Source: Closterium sp. Naga37s-1
Taxonomy: Eukaryota; Streptophyta; Zygnematophyceae; Desmidiales; Closteriaceae
NCBI GenBank assembly: GCA_947471745.1
Contig: CANJKZ010000929.1
Coordinates: forward strand, 930,001-994,000
DNA: 64,000 bases
Direction of reading: 5' to 3'
Program-made: the position numbers and the translations under genes
Part shown: positions 1-11,700 of the stretch, piece after piece
Position numbering within the stretch: position 1 is the first letter of the stretch
Layout of the letters: every line of letters begins with the position of its first letter
The notes under the pieces: model-generated
The model's input: only the letters and a program-made list of their open reading frames with translations
What the model was told of the DNA's origin: nothing
Databases searched by the model: none

Positions 1-3000
1 ACGAGCCTCAGGTCCGCCAAGAGGGTTGCATGCTCGCCCCTGGTCTGCGCCTGCGCCATCCGTCCCGCCAGGCTGCTGGCCACGATGGTGCCTGCTGTGG
101 CAAAGCCATCTGCGATGTAGATGTTGACCATCCACAGCTGCATGAGGATCTGTAGTGGGGCATCGGGGCATGGGGAGGAAGAGGGGGGAGGGATGGGAAA
201 AGGGGAAGGGAGAAGGTTTCAAGCCAAGCTGCTGGCCATGATGGTGCCCGCTGTGGCAAAGCCATCTGACCATCCACAGCTGCATGAGGATCTGCAGTGG
301 GGGGACGGGAATGAGCAAATGGTGGAAGAGGGAGGGCGGAGGGGAGGGGTGAGGTTTAGGTCTCGGGAGCAGCGACTCTATCTGCGATGTAGATGCTTCC
401 CTCCTGCGGCCGCATGAGGATCTGCGGGGGTGGAAATTGGGCTTGGGGCATGGGGCATGGGGCATGGAGCATGGGGCATGGGGCATGGGGCATGTGGCAT
501 GGGGCATGGGGCATGGGGCATGGGGCATGGGGAATGGGCATGGGGCATGGAGCATGGGGCATGCGGCATGGGGCATGTGGCATGGGGCATGGGGCATGGG
601 GCATAGGGCATGCGGCATGGGGCATGTGGCATGGGGCATGTGGCATGGGGCATGGGGCATGGGGCATGTGGCATGGGGCAAGGGGCATGGGGCATGGGGC
701 ATGGGGCATGTGGCATGGGGCATGTGGCATGGGCATGGGGCATGGGGCATGGGGCATGGGGCATGGGGCATGAGGCATGGGGCATGGGGCATGGGGCATG
801 GGGCATGGGGCATGGGGCATGGGGAATGTGGCATGGGGCATGGGGCATGGGGCATGGGGCATGTGGCATGTGGCATGTGGGGCATGGGGCATGTGGCATG
901 GGGCATGGGGCATGGGCCATGTGGCATGGGGAATGGGGCATGGGGCATGGGGCATGTGGCATGGGGCATGGGGCATGGGGCATGGGGCATGTGGCATGGG
1001 GCATGTCGCATGGGGCATGGGGCATGGGGCATGGGGCATGGGGCATGTGGCATGTGGCATGGGGCATGGGGCATGGGGCATGTGGCATGGGGCATGTGGC
1101 ATGGGCATGGGGCATGGGGCATGGGGCATGGGGCATGGGGCATGGGGCATGTGGCATGGGGCATGGGGCATGGGGCATGGGGCATGGGGCATGGGGCGTG
1201 GGGCATGTGGCATGGGGCATGGGGCATGGGGCATGGGGCATGTGGCATGGGGCATGTGGCATGGGACATGTGGCATGTGGCATGTTGCATGGGGCATGTG
1301 ACATGTGGCATGGGGCATGGGGCATGTGGCATGTGGAATGGGGCATGTGGCATGTGGCATGGGGCATGTTGCATGGGGCATGTGACATGTGGCATGTGGC
1401 ATGGGGCATGTGGCATGTGGCATGGGGCATGTGGCATGTGGCATGGGGCATGTGGCATGTGGCATGTGGCATGGGGCATGTGGCATGTGGCATGTGGCAT
1501 GTGGCATGGGCATGTGGCATGGGCATGGGGCATGGGGCATGGGGCATGTGGCATGTGGCATGGGGCATGGGGCATGGGGCATGGGGCATGTGGCATGTGG
1601 CATGTGGCATGTGGCATGGGGCATGTGACATGTGGCATGTGGCATGGGGCATGGGGCATGGAGCATGTGGCATGGGGCATGTGGCATGGGGCATGGGGCA
1701 TGGGGCATGGGGCATGGGGCATGTGGCATGGGGCATGGGGCATGGGGCATGTGGCATGGGGCAAGGGGCATGGGGCATGGGGCATGGGGCATGGGGCATG
1801 TGGCATGGGGCATGTGGCATGGGGCATGGGGCATGGGCCATGTGGCATGGGGCATGGGGCATGGGGCATGTGGCATGGGGCATGGGGCATGTGGCATGGG
1901 CCATGGGGCATGTGGCATGTGGCATGTGGCATGGGGCATGGGTCATGGGGCATGTGGCATGGGGCATGTGGCATGGGGCATGTGGCATGTGGCATGTTGC
2001 ATGGGGCATGTGACATGTGGCATGTGGCATGGGGCATGTGGCATGTGGCATTGGGCATGTGGCATGTGGCATGGGGCATGTGGCATGTGGCATGGGGCAT
2101 GTGGCATGGGGCATGTGGCATGGGGCATGGGGCATGTGGCATGGGGCATGGGGCATGTGGCATGGGGCATGTGGCATGTGGCATGGGGCATGGGGCATGG
2201 GGCATGGGGCATGGGGCATGTGGCATGGGGCATGTGGCATGGGACATGTGGCATGTGGCATGTTGCATGGGGCATGTGACATGTGGCATGTGTCATGGGG
2301 CATGTGGCATGTGGCATGGGGCATGTGGCATGTGGCATGTGGCATGGGGCATGTGGCATGTGGCATGTGGCATGTGGCATGGGGCATGGGGCATGGGGCA
2401 TGGGGCATGTGGCATGGGGCATGTGGCATGGGGCATGTGGCATGGGACATGTGGCATGGGGCATGGGGCATGGGGCATGTGGCATGGGGCATGTGGCATG
2501 GGGCATGTGGCATGGGGCATGTGACATGTGGCATGTGGCATGGGGCATGTGGCATGTGGCATGTGGCATGGGGCATGTGGCATGTGGCATGTGGCATGGG
2601 GCATGTGGCATGTGGCATGTGGCATGGGGCATGTGGCATGGGGCATGTGGCATGTGGCATGTGGCATGGGGCATGTGGCATGGGGCATGTGGCATGGGGC
2701 ATGTGGCATGTGGCATGTGGCATGGGGCATGTGGCATGTGGCATGTGGCATGGGGCATGTGGCATGTGGCATGTGGCATGTGGCATGTGGCATGGGGCAT
2801 GACGAACGAAGGTAAAGGGAGGAAAGTAAGGAAAAGGTTTAGAAGGGAGGGAAGGGGACGAAATGAAATGAACGGGAAGGGAGACGGAGGAAAATAATGT
2901 GAATAGAAATGAAAGGAACGAATAAGAAGGGAAAGAGAAAGGAAGGGAAAGGAAGGGAAAGGAAGGGGAGAGAAAGGGAAGGAAGGGAAATAAAGGAAAG

Positions 3001-6000
3001 CACGGAGCAGGGGTGGTTTGGCGGGGGCACAGGAAGGCTAGGGAGGCCAAATGAGAGTAAAGTGGAGCGAAAACGGGGAGGGCGACGGGAAATGGCGCAC
3101 CTGATGCGCAGCTACAGCATGCACGCCGAGTGAAGTGGCACAGGCGAGCACGAGGAAGAAAGAGAGCTGCATGGGACGTGTGCCAGGGAGGGTGCCAGCG
3201 ACAGGAGAAGGCGGGTGAATAAAATTCTCAACTGGGAATGGCCGGGGAGGTGAGGGCGGGGAAAAAAGTGGTATAGTATATTGTTCCGTACAGGTGGTTG
3301 AGAGAATGAATGGGAGTTGGTAAGCCGCCCACACGCATGCCCATACACACGCACACACGAACAGGCGCACACACACACACACACACACCCACACACACAC
3401 ACACACACTCACACACTCACACGCACACACACACACACACACATGCACACGCACACGCACACGCACACCTGTACAAGAGTGCTTCTGAGGATGGTGCTCA
3501 ATCCGTCCCTCAGAAACGTCCATGGGCTTTCATTCAGCACCTCGTTTATCCTCGCCTCCTCCATCTCCTCCGCCTTGCACTTCCCCTCCGCGCCCTCTCC
3601 CTTCTCTCCGCCCCTCCTTTCTCCAATGTTACTGCCCCCACTCCCTCCCTTATCACTCCTCACACTCCCCCCCTTCTCCACTCTCTCCTCCTCCCCAGTC
3701 TTCAAAAGCAGCACCGTGGAAGTTTCCTCCCTCCCCACCACCACTCTGACCTCCACACTCTCCGCACAACCCCCTTCCCGCATGCCACTTCCATCCCCAC
3801 CCATAACCATGTCCTCGTTATAAGCAATTCCATCACCCTCGTTTTCAGGCTCCTCTGCGACCATCCGGCTATGCGTTGCATCATCCGCTTGACTCCTCCT
3901 TCCCCCCTCTGCTTCACCTTCCCTCCCCACCCTATCCTCCTCCCTTCCCTCCTCATCCCCTCCCTCTACATCCCTTCCCTCCTCCTCCCGACCTCCCACT
4001 CTGGTTGCCTGCTCGTCCCTCGCTCGCGCCTCATCTTCACGCGCACACCCATGTGCCCGTTGATCATTCGCATGCACTGAAGCAACATCTCTACCCGCCT
4101 TCAACATTCTCCCTTCAAGAACCGCCAGTACTGTCTCCTCTATCCCGCCCACCTCCTTCCCAGTCCCCTCCCTCTCCCTCCCATCCAGCAGCAGCACCTG
4201 AGCGTCCGCCAACGCCGCTGCACCACCCACCCGGACCTTTGAGCAGGTCCGGGAAACCCGCTGGCTCAAGGCTCGGCAGAGCAGAACCTGCGGTACGGCG
4301 ACCTTCCGAGCCAGAAACGACAGGATGGGTGGGAAAACAACAATCTTCCCTTTGCCCTGGGGAGGCGGCAGGAGGAGGATACAGGCTAAGGAAACAGCTG
4401 CGACGGTGCAGGATGCGAGGAAGGTGCCGATGCCAACACCCACAATGCCCCAGTCAAGGACGTAGAGGGAGAGGTAGGATGCGGCAACGTCCAGCAGCGC
4501 TCGTGCTGCCTGCAGCCATGCCACCAGCGCCACGTGCTGAGAGGGTGGAATGGAGGAGAACGGGGAGAAACGGGAAGCGAAGGGCAGATACCGAGCTTTT
4601 GAAAACGAACAAGAAACAAGGGAAAAAAAAAAAAAAAAAAAAAAAGTCAAGATGGGGTCGCTTCATAAGAGCACTTCACGTCAATCCTTGTGCCCTTAAC
4701 TCCCTTGACTCTCCAGTCTGAAATGAACTACCATACTACTACCGTGTAACACATACCCATAGCTTGAAGTGTTTTGTACCTTGTACCCCTGCAGCACGCC
4801 GGAAGTGCACATCAGCAGCAGCTGCGGCGGCACGCCCATGACTCTCAAGTAAAAGTAACTCTTAGCGTACTGCAGCACGGAGGGCGAGTCACTTAGCAGC
4901 GCCCACAGCAGCCCCTGAGAGGACAGCAGCAGCGCCACGGCCAGTGCACTGGTAGTTAAAGCCATGGCGAATGCGAGGTGGATTCGCACCCCCACTTGCG
5001 CCCACGCGCCCACTGCTACCACCTTGGTGACCTGCATAGACGAGCAGCGCAGAGAGTTGCACAGCAGAGGGAAGCAGAGTTGGGGGTGGTAACAAGCTAT
5101 TGGACAGCAGTGCCCACAGCAACCTTTGGTAGATTTTTATAGAATGCTCAAAGCGCCGTGCAAATCCGAGGTTGGCAACTTCATCCGAGGGCAGCTATCC
5201 GTCCGTACCTGCCGCCCACCTTAGCTGCCACCTCACCTTAGCTGTGACGCCGACAACAAGGAAGTTGAAAATGACTGTCGCTGCATTCGTGGCCGCTGCG
5301 AGGAGGAGCAGATGCGGAGAGAGAAAGGGGATGGGGGAGGGAGAGTGGGAGAGTGAGGACAAGGGAAGGGGGAGGGTCGGTGAAATGAGAAGGATGAGGA
5401 ACGAGGATGAGAAAGGGTGATGAGGAACGAGGATGAGAAAGGGTGATGAGGAACGAGGATGAGAAAGGGTGATGAGGAACGAGGATGAGAAAGGGTGATG
5501 AGGAACGAGGATGAGAAAGGGTGATGAGGAACGAGGATGAGAAAGGGTGATGAGGACGAGGATGAGAAAGGGTGATGAGGAACGAGGATGAGAAAGGGTG
5601 ATGAGGAACGAGGATGAGAAAGGGTGATGAGGAACGAGGATGAGAAAGGGTGATGAGGAACGAGGATGAGAAAGGGTGATGAGGAATGAGGATGAGAAAG
5701 GGTGATGAGGAACGAGGATGAGAAAGGGTGATGAGGAACGAGGATGAGAAAGGGTGATGAGCAAGTGAGAAGCTGCAGGCATCTGATTATTGAGAAGGTG
5801 GGAGGGAGAGGAAGCCAACCGAACCGGCTATTGCCACCAGAATCAACTCATCAGCTCGGTGCCTACAAAGGTACAAGCGGCAAAGCAGGCGAGGCGCGAG
5901 CCGTGCCGGCCAGTGGGCGATTTTGAGGCGCCTCAAAATCAGACGAGAGGGCCCTGCCTGCCTCTGCTCTGCCCCTGCAAGCTCGTCGCTCTGCTGGTGC

Positions 6001-6836
6001 AGTCCTGTCCGCGCGCATCCCCATGCTTCGTGCGCGCTCCCCCGTGCCCCACGCGCGTCCCCATGCTCTCCCCCGCGCATCCCCATGGTCCCGGCGCGCA
6101 TCCCCATGCCGTACGCGCGTATCCCCCACCGCACGCGTGCATCCCCCACCGCACGCGCGCATCTCCATGGCCCCGGCGCGCATCCCCGTGCCCCCGCGGG
6201 CATCCCCGTGGCCCCCGCGTGCATCCCCACGCCCCGCGCGCGCATCTCCATGCCCCGCACACAGCATCCGAGTCAAACGTCAACTCTCATCACGCTCACT
6301 CGTGTGCGTCAGTCTCACGCGCAACCACGGCCCACGCAGCGACTAGCTGCGTGCCCTTGCGGTCCAGCATCGCCTTGTGCAACTCGATGCCCCACACGCA
6401 CCCCCATGCGGCCCCCCACACAGCATCTGATTCACACACATCACCTCTCCCCAAACTCACTCGCAACGACGGCCCACGCGGCGACGAGCTGCGTGTCCTT
6501 GCGGCCCAGCAGCGCCGTCTGCACCGTGATCGCCAGGGGCGAGCCGCTCTGCAGCAGAATGGACGGCAGCGCAAGGCGGAACAGCGCCCAGTAACCAGTC
6601 GACGGATCCGCCGCGCCCGCGCCCCCGCGCGCTGATGGGTCCGCGTCCGCTCCCCCGCGCTCCGCGTTTCTCCACTCCCTCAAACCGAAGCACAAGCCCG
6701 ACGTCTGCTTCGAGACTGAGCCACTTTTCCATTGGCCCGGGACTCCTTGGGATTTGTTGTGAACGGATTTCGGGTGTGCAGGGAGCCGGTTTACCACTGT
6801 TAGTAGCTGCTCCTCGGGGCTTTCGTGGACTCCCAT
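1..6836 (-). CDS. MATE (DETOXIFICATION-like) multidrug/toxin transporter, six exons visible, 3' end outside window
   Basis: Integral membrane transporter of the MATE family, which usually exports organic compounds against H+ or Na+. The exon model on the minus strand is 6461-6836, 5237-5295, 4780-5031, 3469-4536, 3101-3166 and 1-149, all with GT/AG borders and compatible phases. Family signatures are TM1 with LLGRKDTQLVAAWAVVA (exon 1), ATVIFNFLVVGV (exon 2), YLRVMGVPPQLLL then VLQGYK (exon 3), a TM pair ending SLACILLL (exon 4), GVHAVAAHQ (exon 5) and QLWMVNIYIADGFATAGT (exon 6). The order matches plant DTX proteins. The start is the first ATG of exon 1; the open frame upstream has no ATG. 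About 90 residues precede TM1 and could be a transit peptide. Exon 4 carries an unusual charged loop of roughly 250 residues between TM6 and TM7, or hides an intron. At least 650 residues are encoded here. Substrate cannot be inferred. Confidence 0.85.
222..432 (-). repeat. Two decayed copies of the start of MATE exon 6
   Basis: The acceptor and first codons of the exon at 1-149 (CAG followed by ATCCTCATGCAGCTGTGG) recur at about 222-302 and 372-432. The first copy keeps DGFATAGT but has lost a base run that breaks the frame. The second keeps the IYIADR portion and then reaches a stop. Both retain an AG acceptor. They are exon-edge duplicates inside the intron, not separate exons. Confidence 0.75.
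437..2801. repeat. 2.4 kb heptamer satellite (GGGGCAT / GTGGCAT) in a MATE intron
   Basis: About 340 copies of a 7-bp unit in two main versions, GGGGCAT and GTGGCAT, with occasional GTGACAT, TTGCATG and 6-bp units. The left third is dominated by GGGGCAT; GTGGCAT becomes common toward the right. Because 7 is not a multiple of 3, five of the six frames stay open over long distances and give spurious heptapeptide ORFs. The G-rich strand is the plus strand, the template for the MATE gene. Confidence 0.97.
2802..3010. repeat. Purine-rich (GGAA/GGGAAA) tract in MATE intron
   Basis: About 200 bp consisting almost only of A and G on the plus strand, with irregular GGAAGGGAAA units. It lies between the heptamer array and MATE exon 5. 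The gene-sense strand is a long polypyrimidine run. No coding signal. Confidence 0.8.
3345..3470. repeat. (CA)n microsatellite abutting a MATE splice donor
   Basis: Interrupted CA/GT dinucleotide run. On the gene strand the donor of exon 4 reads CAG then GTGTGCGTGTGCGTG, so the microsatellite begins exactly at the 5' splice site. Confidence 0.9.
4621..4645. repeat. Poly(A)/poly(T) run in MATE intron 3
   Basis: A homopolymer of about 24 A (T on the gene strand) in the intron between MATE exons 3 and 4. A plausible extended pyrimidine tract upstream of the acceptor at 4537-4538, though about 85 bp from it. Confidence 0.8.
5386..5762. repeat. 26-bp tandem array in MATE intron 1
   Basis: About 14 nearly identical copies of a 26-bp unit beginning GTGATGAGGAACGAGGATGA. 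One copy has a 1-bp deletion and one carries AATG for AACG. Low divergence suggests recent expansion. It lies just upstream, on the gene strand, of MATE exon 2. Confidence 0.95.
5996..6262. repeat. Degenerate CGCGCATCCCCATG repeats in MATE intron 1
   Basis: About 12 irregular units of 20-25 bp sharing GCGCGCATCCCCATG or GTGCATCCCC. Very CpG-rich. No conserved reading frame. Confidence 0.75.
6300..6386 (-). repeat. Decayed copy of the end of MATE exon 1 with its splice donor
   Basis: On the minus strand it encodes LDRKGTQLVAAWAVVA and then GTGAGA, an echo of exon 1 (LGRKDTQLVAAWAVVA then GTGAGT). It lies about 135 bp downstream of the true donor at 6460. Only about 85 bp are alike, so it is a boundary duplication. 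Confidence 0.8.
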
Positions 6837-8760
6837 GATGGCTGCGGTGCTGCGTGGTTCCGGACGGTTCTTTGGTGCTGGGGCGAACGCGCGCAACGAA
6901 ACGAGTCTGTGGTTGCTTCTGCCGACTGGGCAAAAATGGGGTGTCGATGTGTCGAATTGTGATGGCTGTGAATGCGGCGAGTTCTACGAAGCCAGTAATT
7001 CGTCGCAGAAATCCAACGTACTGAGCAAAGGCAAAACCCAAGCTACTATGTTCGCAACGTCACTCCGAAGTACCTACTAAGCGTCACTACTATGGTCCTG
7101 GGCCGAGAGTACGAGAGTAAACTTCATGAGCCTAATGTTACCTTGCGACACGTTTCGAAGGTCGAAGTTAACGAGCGTATCTCATCGGCTTTCTCCAGCG
7201 ATGCAGCTCATACTCTGAAGATCATCGTAATAGAAACACGAGAGCACGCTGCAGACTGCCGTGACATTTGATTAACTCAAAAAGTCAATGGTCAATCGTG
7301 TTGACACGAGAGCTTGATGTTACGAACTCTTCCTAAGACTAATTTGGTGGAACACGCACGCCATTATAGGAGATCTTGCATGGTAAGTTAGCACCCACAG
7401 TGCCCAATCGACGCGACACCTGTCTAGCCGAAAGATGATGGCGGTTTTTTCATATTCTGTGGTTCTGCTTGGCTCATCAGCTACACACAAACAGATGCAT
7501 CCGTGAAGCCCACATCCAGCGCCTCTACAGAAATGTCGTGAATGCCCTCCACTCGTCCTTCACCGTGGTTCTGTGTGTTTCCACACAATAAACTGCGCAC
7601 ACTCTGTAATACCGCTTTGGATTGTACTGCACCAAGCAAAACACTGGTAAATTGAAACGAATGTCGGTGTCAGTCCTCCCTGCCATGTGAAGTTGAGGAA
7701 AATTCACCCCCATGCCAGGAGTAACGCGTTCCCACCAACCCCAAGGCGCGCGCCATTCGGAAGGGCTCTCGATTCGTTTTGAAGGAACCTGACGGATCCG
7801 AGTTGTGAATAAGTTCACCCTACCTGCAGTGTGCCACGCGCAGCATAGCCAAGAAATTGCAGGCTTTTTCTCCCCATGTCGAAACGAGCAGTGTCAAATA
7901 TAACCGGCACTGTTTCCGTGATCCTACCAGCACAGGCCCAGTCGGCGTTTAAAACAAACGTTGTAGAACTAGACAGGAAGCTGGTCTGCGCGGGAGGGGA
8001 AGGAGGGCGAGATTTGCAATTAAGTTGTCAAGGTATTTAGGGGAAGCTTTTTGTTTAGAGCGGTGGTAAAAACTCGTTAAAAACACAGGTTTACAGAGTA
8101 GAACGCCCTGATATTCTGAGCCCCTGGAAAAAGGAATGGAACTGATTGGTGGAAAGGGGCGCATACGGAAACCGTATATTCGGACGAGATCAAAGCAGCT
8201 GCACGGACGTGTCCCACATGTTCATATTTGCTGAGTACCCTACCCAACCAGTGCAAACATTACATTGACCGTGGTACAACAAAGAAAATCTCATTGAGCC
8301 GCACTCAGACGAACTTCTGAGATAGCCAGAGAGAGGAAACGCAGTGGGGGAGTGGGGAGAATTCTCGTCTGCAGAGGAGAGGCGCCACGGCGCTATTAGG
8401 ACATCCTTCCTGTCACCTTGCCGCCACTGGTGGTTGAACTGGGTGTAGCTCCAACCCATCGGTACGCGTTTGTGCTCCGGCCAAGTGAGCAGGAGGTGCG
8501 GGGAACCCTAGATTCGTTTCAAGGGGGACACCTTGGGGAATCGTGCAGAATAGGGACGTCAGAACGATTGTTTCAGCTGACTATAAGAAACCGTTTGTGG
8601 TACATAAAAATCCTTGGTTACAGCATCATCCCATGCTTTCTTGTCTGTGTGCCATACAAATAAGTTACAGTAAGGGCAACCTAGGACGAGTTTAAGAGCA
8701 CAAAACTCTCGCCCTACACATCAACTAGTACCGTATTTGGTGTTCGTAACCGGGCACTAC
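6837..8760. other. Intergenic region between MATE and GLG1-like genes
   Basis: Holds the 5' flank of the MATE gene and the 3' flank of the GLG1-like gene, both on the minus strand. Base composition is more AT-rich than in the genes. ORFs here are short and have no recognisable motif. I saw no repeat, tRNA or mobile element. Confidence 0.6.
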
Positions 8761-11700
8761 CTAAACGGTGCCTGGGGGAGCTGATTTGACAACCAAGGTG
8801 TAGTTGCGAGTGGGGCTGAAATACTTGTGGTAAATGCCAAAGCCTGCCGCAACAGCAACGACCACGACAGCCACCAGAGCTGCGAAGGCCAGCCAGCCTG
8901 AAATCACCAGCCCAGACTTGCCAGTCGACCCGTCTGCTGCGGCTGCCGCAGGGAGCTGGTGAACACAGGTGGTTGGGGTGAAGGGTGATATGAAATGAGA
9001 TGACACAAGATGGATGGAATAAGGGGCTGCAAGCTATCAATGGACACTGCATGACATCAAGATATGAAACCATGAAGATGTACTGTGTGATCGCACTCGC
9101 CTCACTCTCACATCACTGTGCTCAGCTCACCTCTCACATCACTGTGCTCACCTCTCACATCACTGTGCTCAGCTCACCTCTCACATCACTGTGCTCACCT
9201 CTCACATCACTATGCCCAACTCAACAACCAACTCACCTCTTTCAGTTTCGCCAGAGCCGCGTCCAGCTTCGCCTGGTCCAGCCCGCCCCGCCCGTCAAAA
9301 GCCCAGCCCTCCCCCTTCCCTCTCCTTCCGCACCACATGCACCAGACCTTTGAGTCAACCCAACAATCAGCTCACCTCTTTCAGTTTCGCCAGAGCCTCA
9401 TCCAGCTTCGCCTGGTCCAGCCCACACGTCAGAAAGCCCCCTTCCCTCCCTGTCATGTCCCATACACCAGACCTTGAGCCATCTCAGCAATCAGCTCACC
9501 TCTTTCAGCTTCGCCAGAGCCTCATCCAGCTTCGCCTGGTCCAGCCCACACGTCAGAAAGCCCCCTTCCCTCCCTGTCATGTCCCATACACCAGACCTTG
9601 AGCCATCTCAGCAATCAGCTCACCTCTTTCAGCTTCGCCAGAGCCTCATCCAGCTTCGCCTGGTCCAGCCCGCCCTTCACATACGCCCCCTCCTTCCCTG
9701 CCACCTGCACCAGCGCGCGGCACCCCTCCGATAGCTTATCGGGCTGTGCGGACAGCAGGCACTGCCCGAACACACCGATGACAGCGCCGTTGATCTCCTT
9801 GGGCTTGGGGGCGCCAGGGGCCAGGCAGATGCCGTCCACTGCGTCGTCACAGGGCGATGTGAGATAAGCCGCACGGTGGTACTGGAAGAGTGCCATGCGC
9901 ACCACATAGGACACCTGGGGATAGAAGAGGGGAGGGGGGAGAAGGGGGATATTGACGAAACAGACGTAGGAGACAGGACGTTGTGAGATCTGCCGAACGG
10001 TGGTACTTAAGGAGTGCCATGTGCACCACATAGGACACCTAGGGGGAGGTGGGCAGGGGGAAACATATGTGCACACTGGGCAGGAGCGGCGGTTGTCAAC
10101 GGGAGTCGTTTTTTTACCTATCCTCGCTTGGGCGGAGCCGACGTCGTGGTCGGGTGTACGGAAGGTGCAGCCGATCTGCTGCAGTGGGCGTCACCGATTT
10201 GGGGGCGCAGGTCGACCTACACGGGGGCCACTGCGAAGCCACCGACGCCGGGCGCCGGTGGCCGACTTCAACCAGGGGTCGACGAGGGCAGTCGTCGACC
10301 TGGGAGGAGGGAGGACGCCGACCTGGGCGCCTGGACGCCGACCAGGTGGCGTCAACCTAGTTGCCCGGTCGACTCAGTTACCCGGGCGACGGGCACTGCG
10401 GAGTGTGCAAGAGTCGGCCAGGAGGTTCTTCAGAAGCCGACCTCGGTGTGGTTCCCGAGGTCGACGTGGAGGATCAGGTACAGTCGTGGGCACATGGTCA
10501 GCTTGGTGTTTGCGCTGTGAACGTGAAGAGACATAACACGCCAACCAGCTACGAGCACCTGCGAAGCACGTGTGCGGCTGTCCTGCGGGTGCAACGCTGT
10601 GCAGCCACCTTGCTGCAGACCATGCAATGCTGGAACGCGGTCGACCGTGCTGCGCTAGCACTCTTAGTTGCGAAAGACGCAAGATGCACATTTAGACGTT
10701 AAACGCCTAGTCCAATTTTTTTCGGGCAGCCCGAAAAAAAAACAGCGCATGCAAAATTGAATTTCGCGATTTCGACGCGAAATTCAATTTTGCGACATAG
10801 GAACCCCCTCCCACCCAGTTCGACCATAGAAACCAGCCCCCCAAGCAAATTTGATTCTTCCCCCCAACCAAATTTGAACACAGGCTTCACTGCACCGCTT
10901 AGTATCTAGAATACCCAACCTCTATGGCTAACCACCAAGGGGTTGGGGAGCACAAATCCCCCTTATCTTCCAATTCTCTTTCAAAAACCCTTTAGGGTTT
11001 TGCTAGTTCCTTCACGAAACCATGTCGTCTCCTAATGATTGCAGGGATGGGGTAGTAGTAATATCTTTCATGTTTGCTACTGCTAGAGAGACATGGAAAC
11101 CGAACTATGTATGATGAGATGTAAAGACATTTGTGAACTCTTAAGCATAGGGAAAAAGTTATGGCAGGGAAAAAATTGGTCCACTTGTGACATACGTGCA
11201 TGTCTACCACCCTTCCCATGCCCCATAGAAGTTTTTTTAGGCTGCCCAAACTTTTTTTTGTCCTGCCCGAGCTTCCGTCTAATCCTGCATCTAATCTTGC
11301 CTAAACTTGCGTCTAGCGTCGCGCAGCGTCTAAGACGCTCGACGCGTCTTCCGCAACTAAGCTGGTAGTCGGCCTGCATGCTTTCTAGCATCTAATGTAG
11401 TCCATTGTTGCTTTGCATTATGAACCATTATTGTCAATCTTTACTAGTGAAACTCTTGCCAAATTTCCCCGCGAATGCGCGAGTGGTCTGAACACGAGCA
11501 AACGACTAAGGAACGCAAAATCACCCCTAACACCCGTGCCTTCCCCGTAGTTTAGCTCCCGTTGTGTGAGCTATCTCCGCAGCGGCAACAGCGGCAACAA
11601 CATTGAACTCTTCGCCCAGCCACCCTTTCCACACACCTTCGCCTAGCACATCCAACAACAGCAACCCACTCAACCACACTCGACCCAACAAACGTACCTC

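Noticed and set aside
437..2801. Telomere-like heptamer array
   Set aside because: The unit GGGGCAT is not TTTAGGG or a known variant and is internal, within a gene.
356..3050. Very long ORFs of up to 890 codons made of MPHAPCH or GHGAWGM heptapeptides on both strands
   Set aside because: Produced by the 7-bp satellite, which is open in most frames; it lies in a MATE intron and has no start context or domain.
5386..5762. CRISPR-like direct repeats
   Set aside because: Units are contiguous without spacers, in a eukaryotic intron; same for the 15-, 16-, 17-, 18- and 20-bp arrays.
5805..5880. Possible extra MATE exon (RADELILVAIAGS on the minus strand)
   Set aside because: Joining 6461 directly to 5295 keeps phase and gives the expected TM order; this piece fits neither phase nor alignment.
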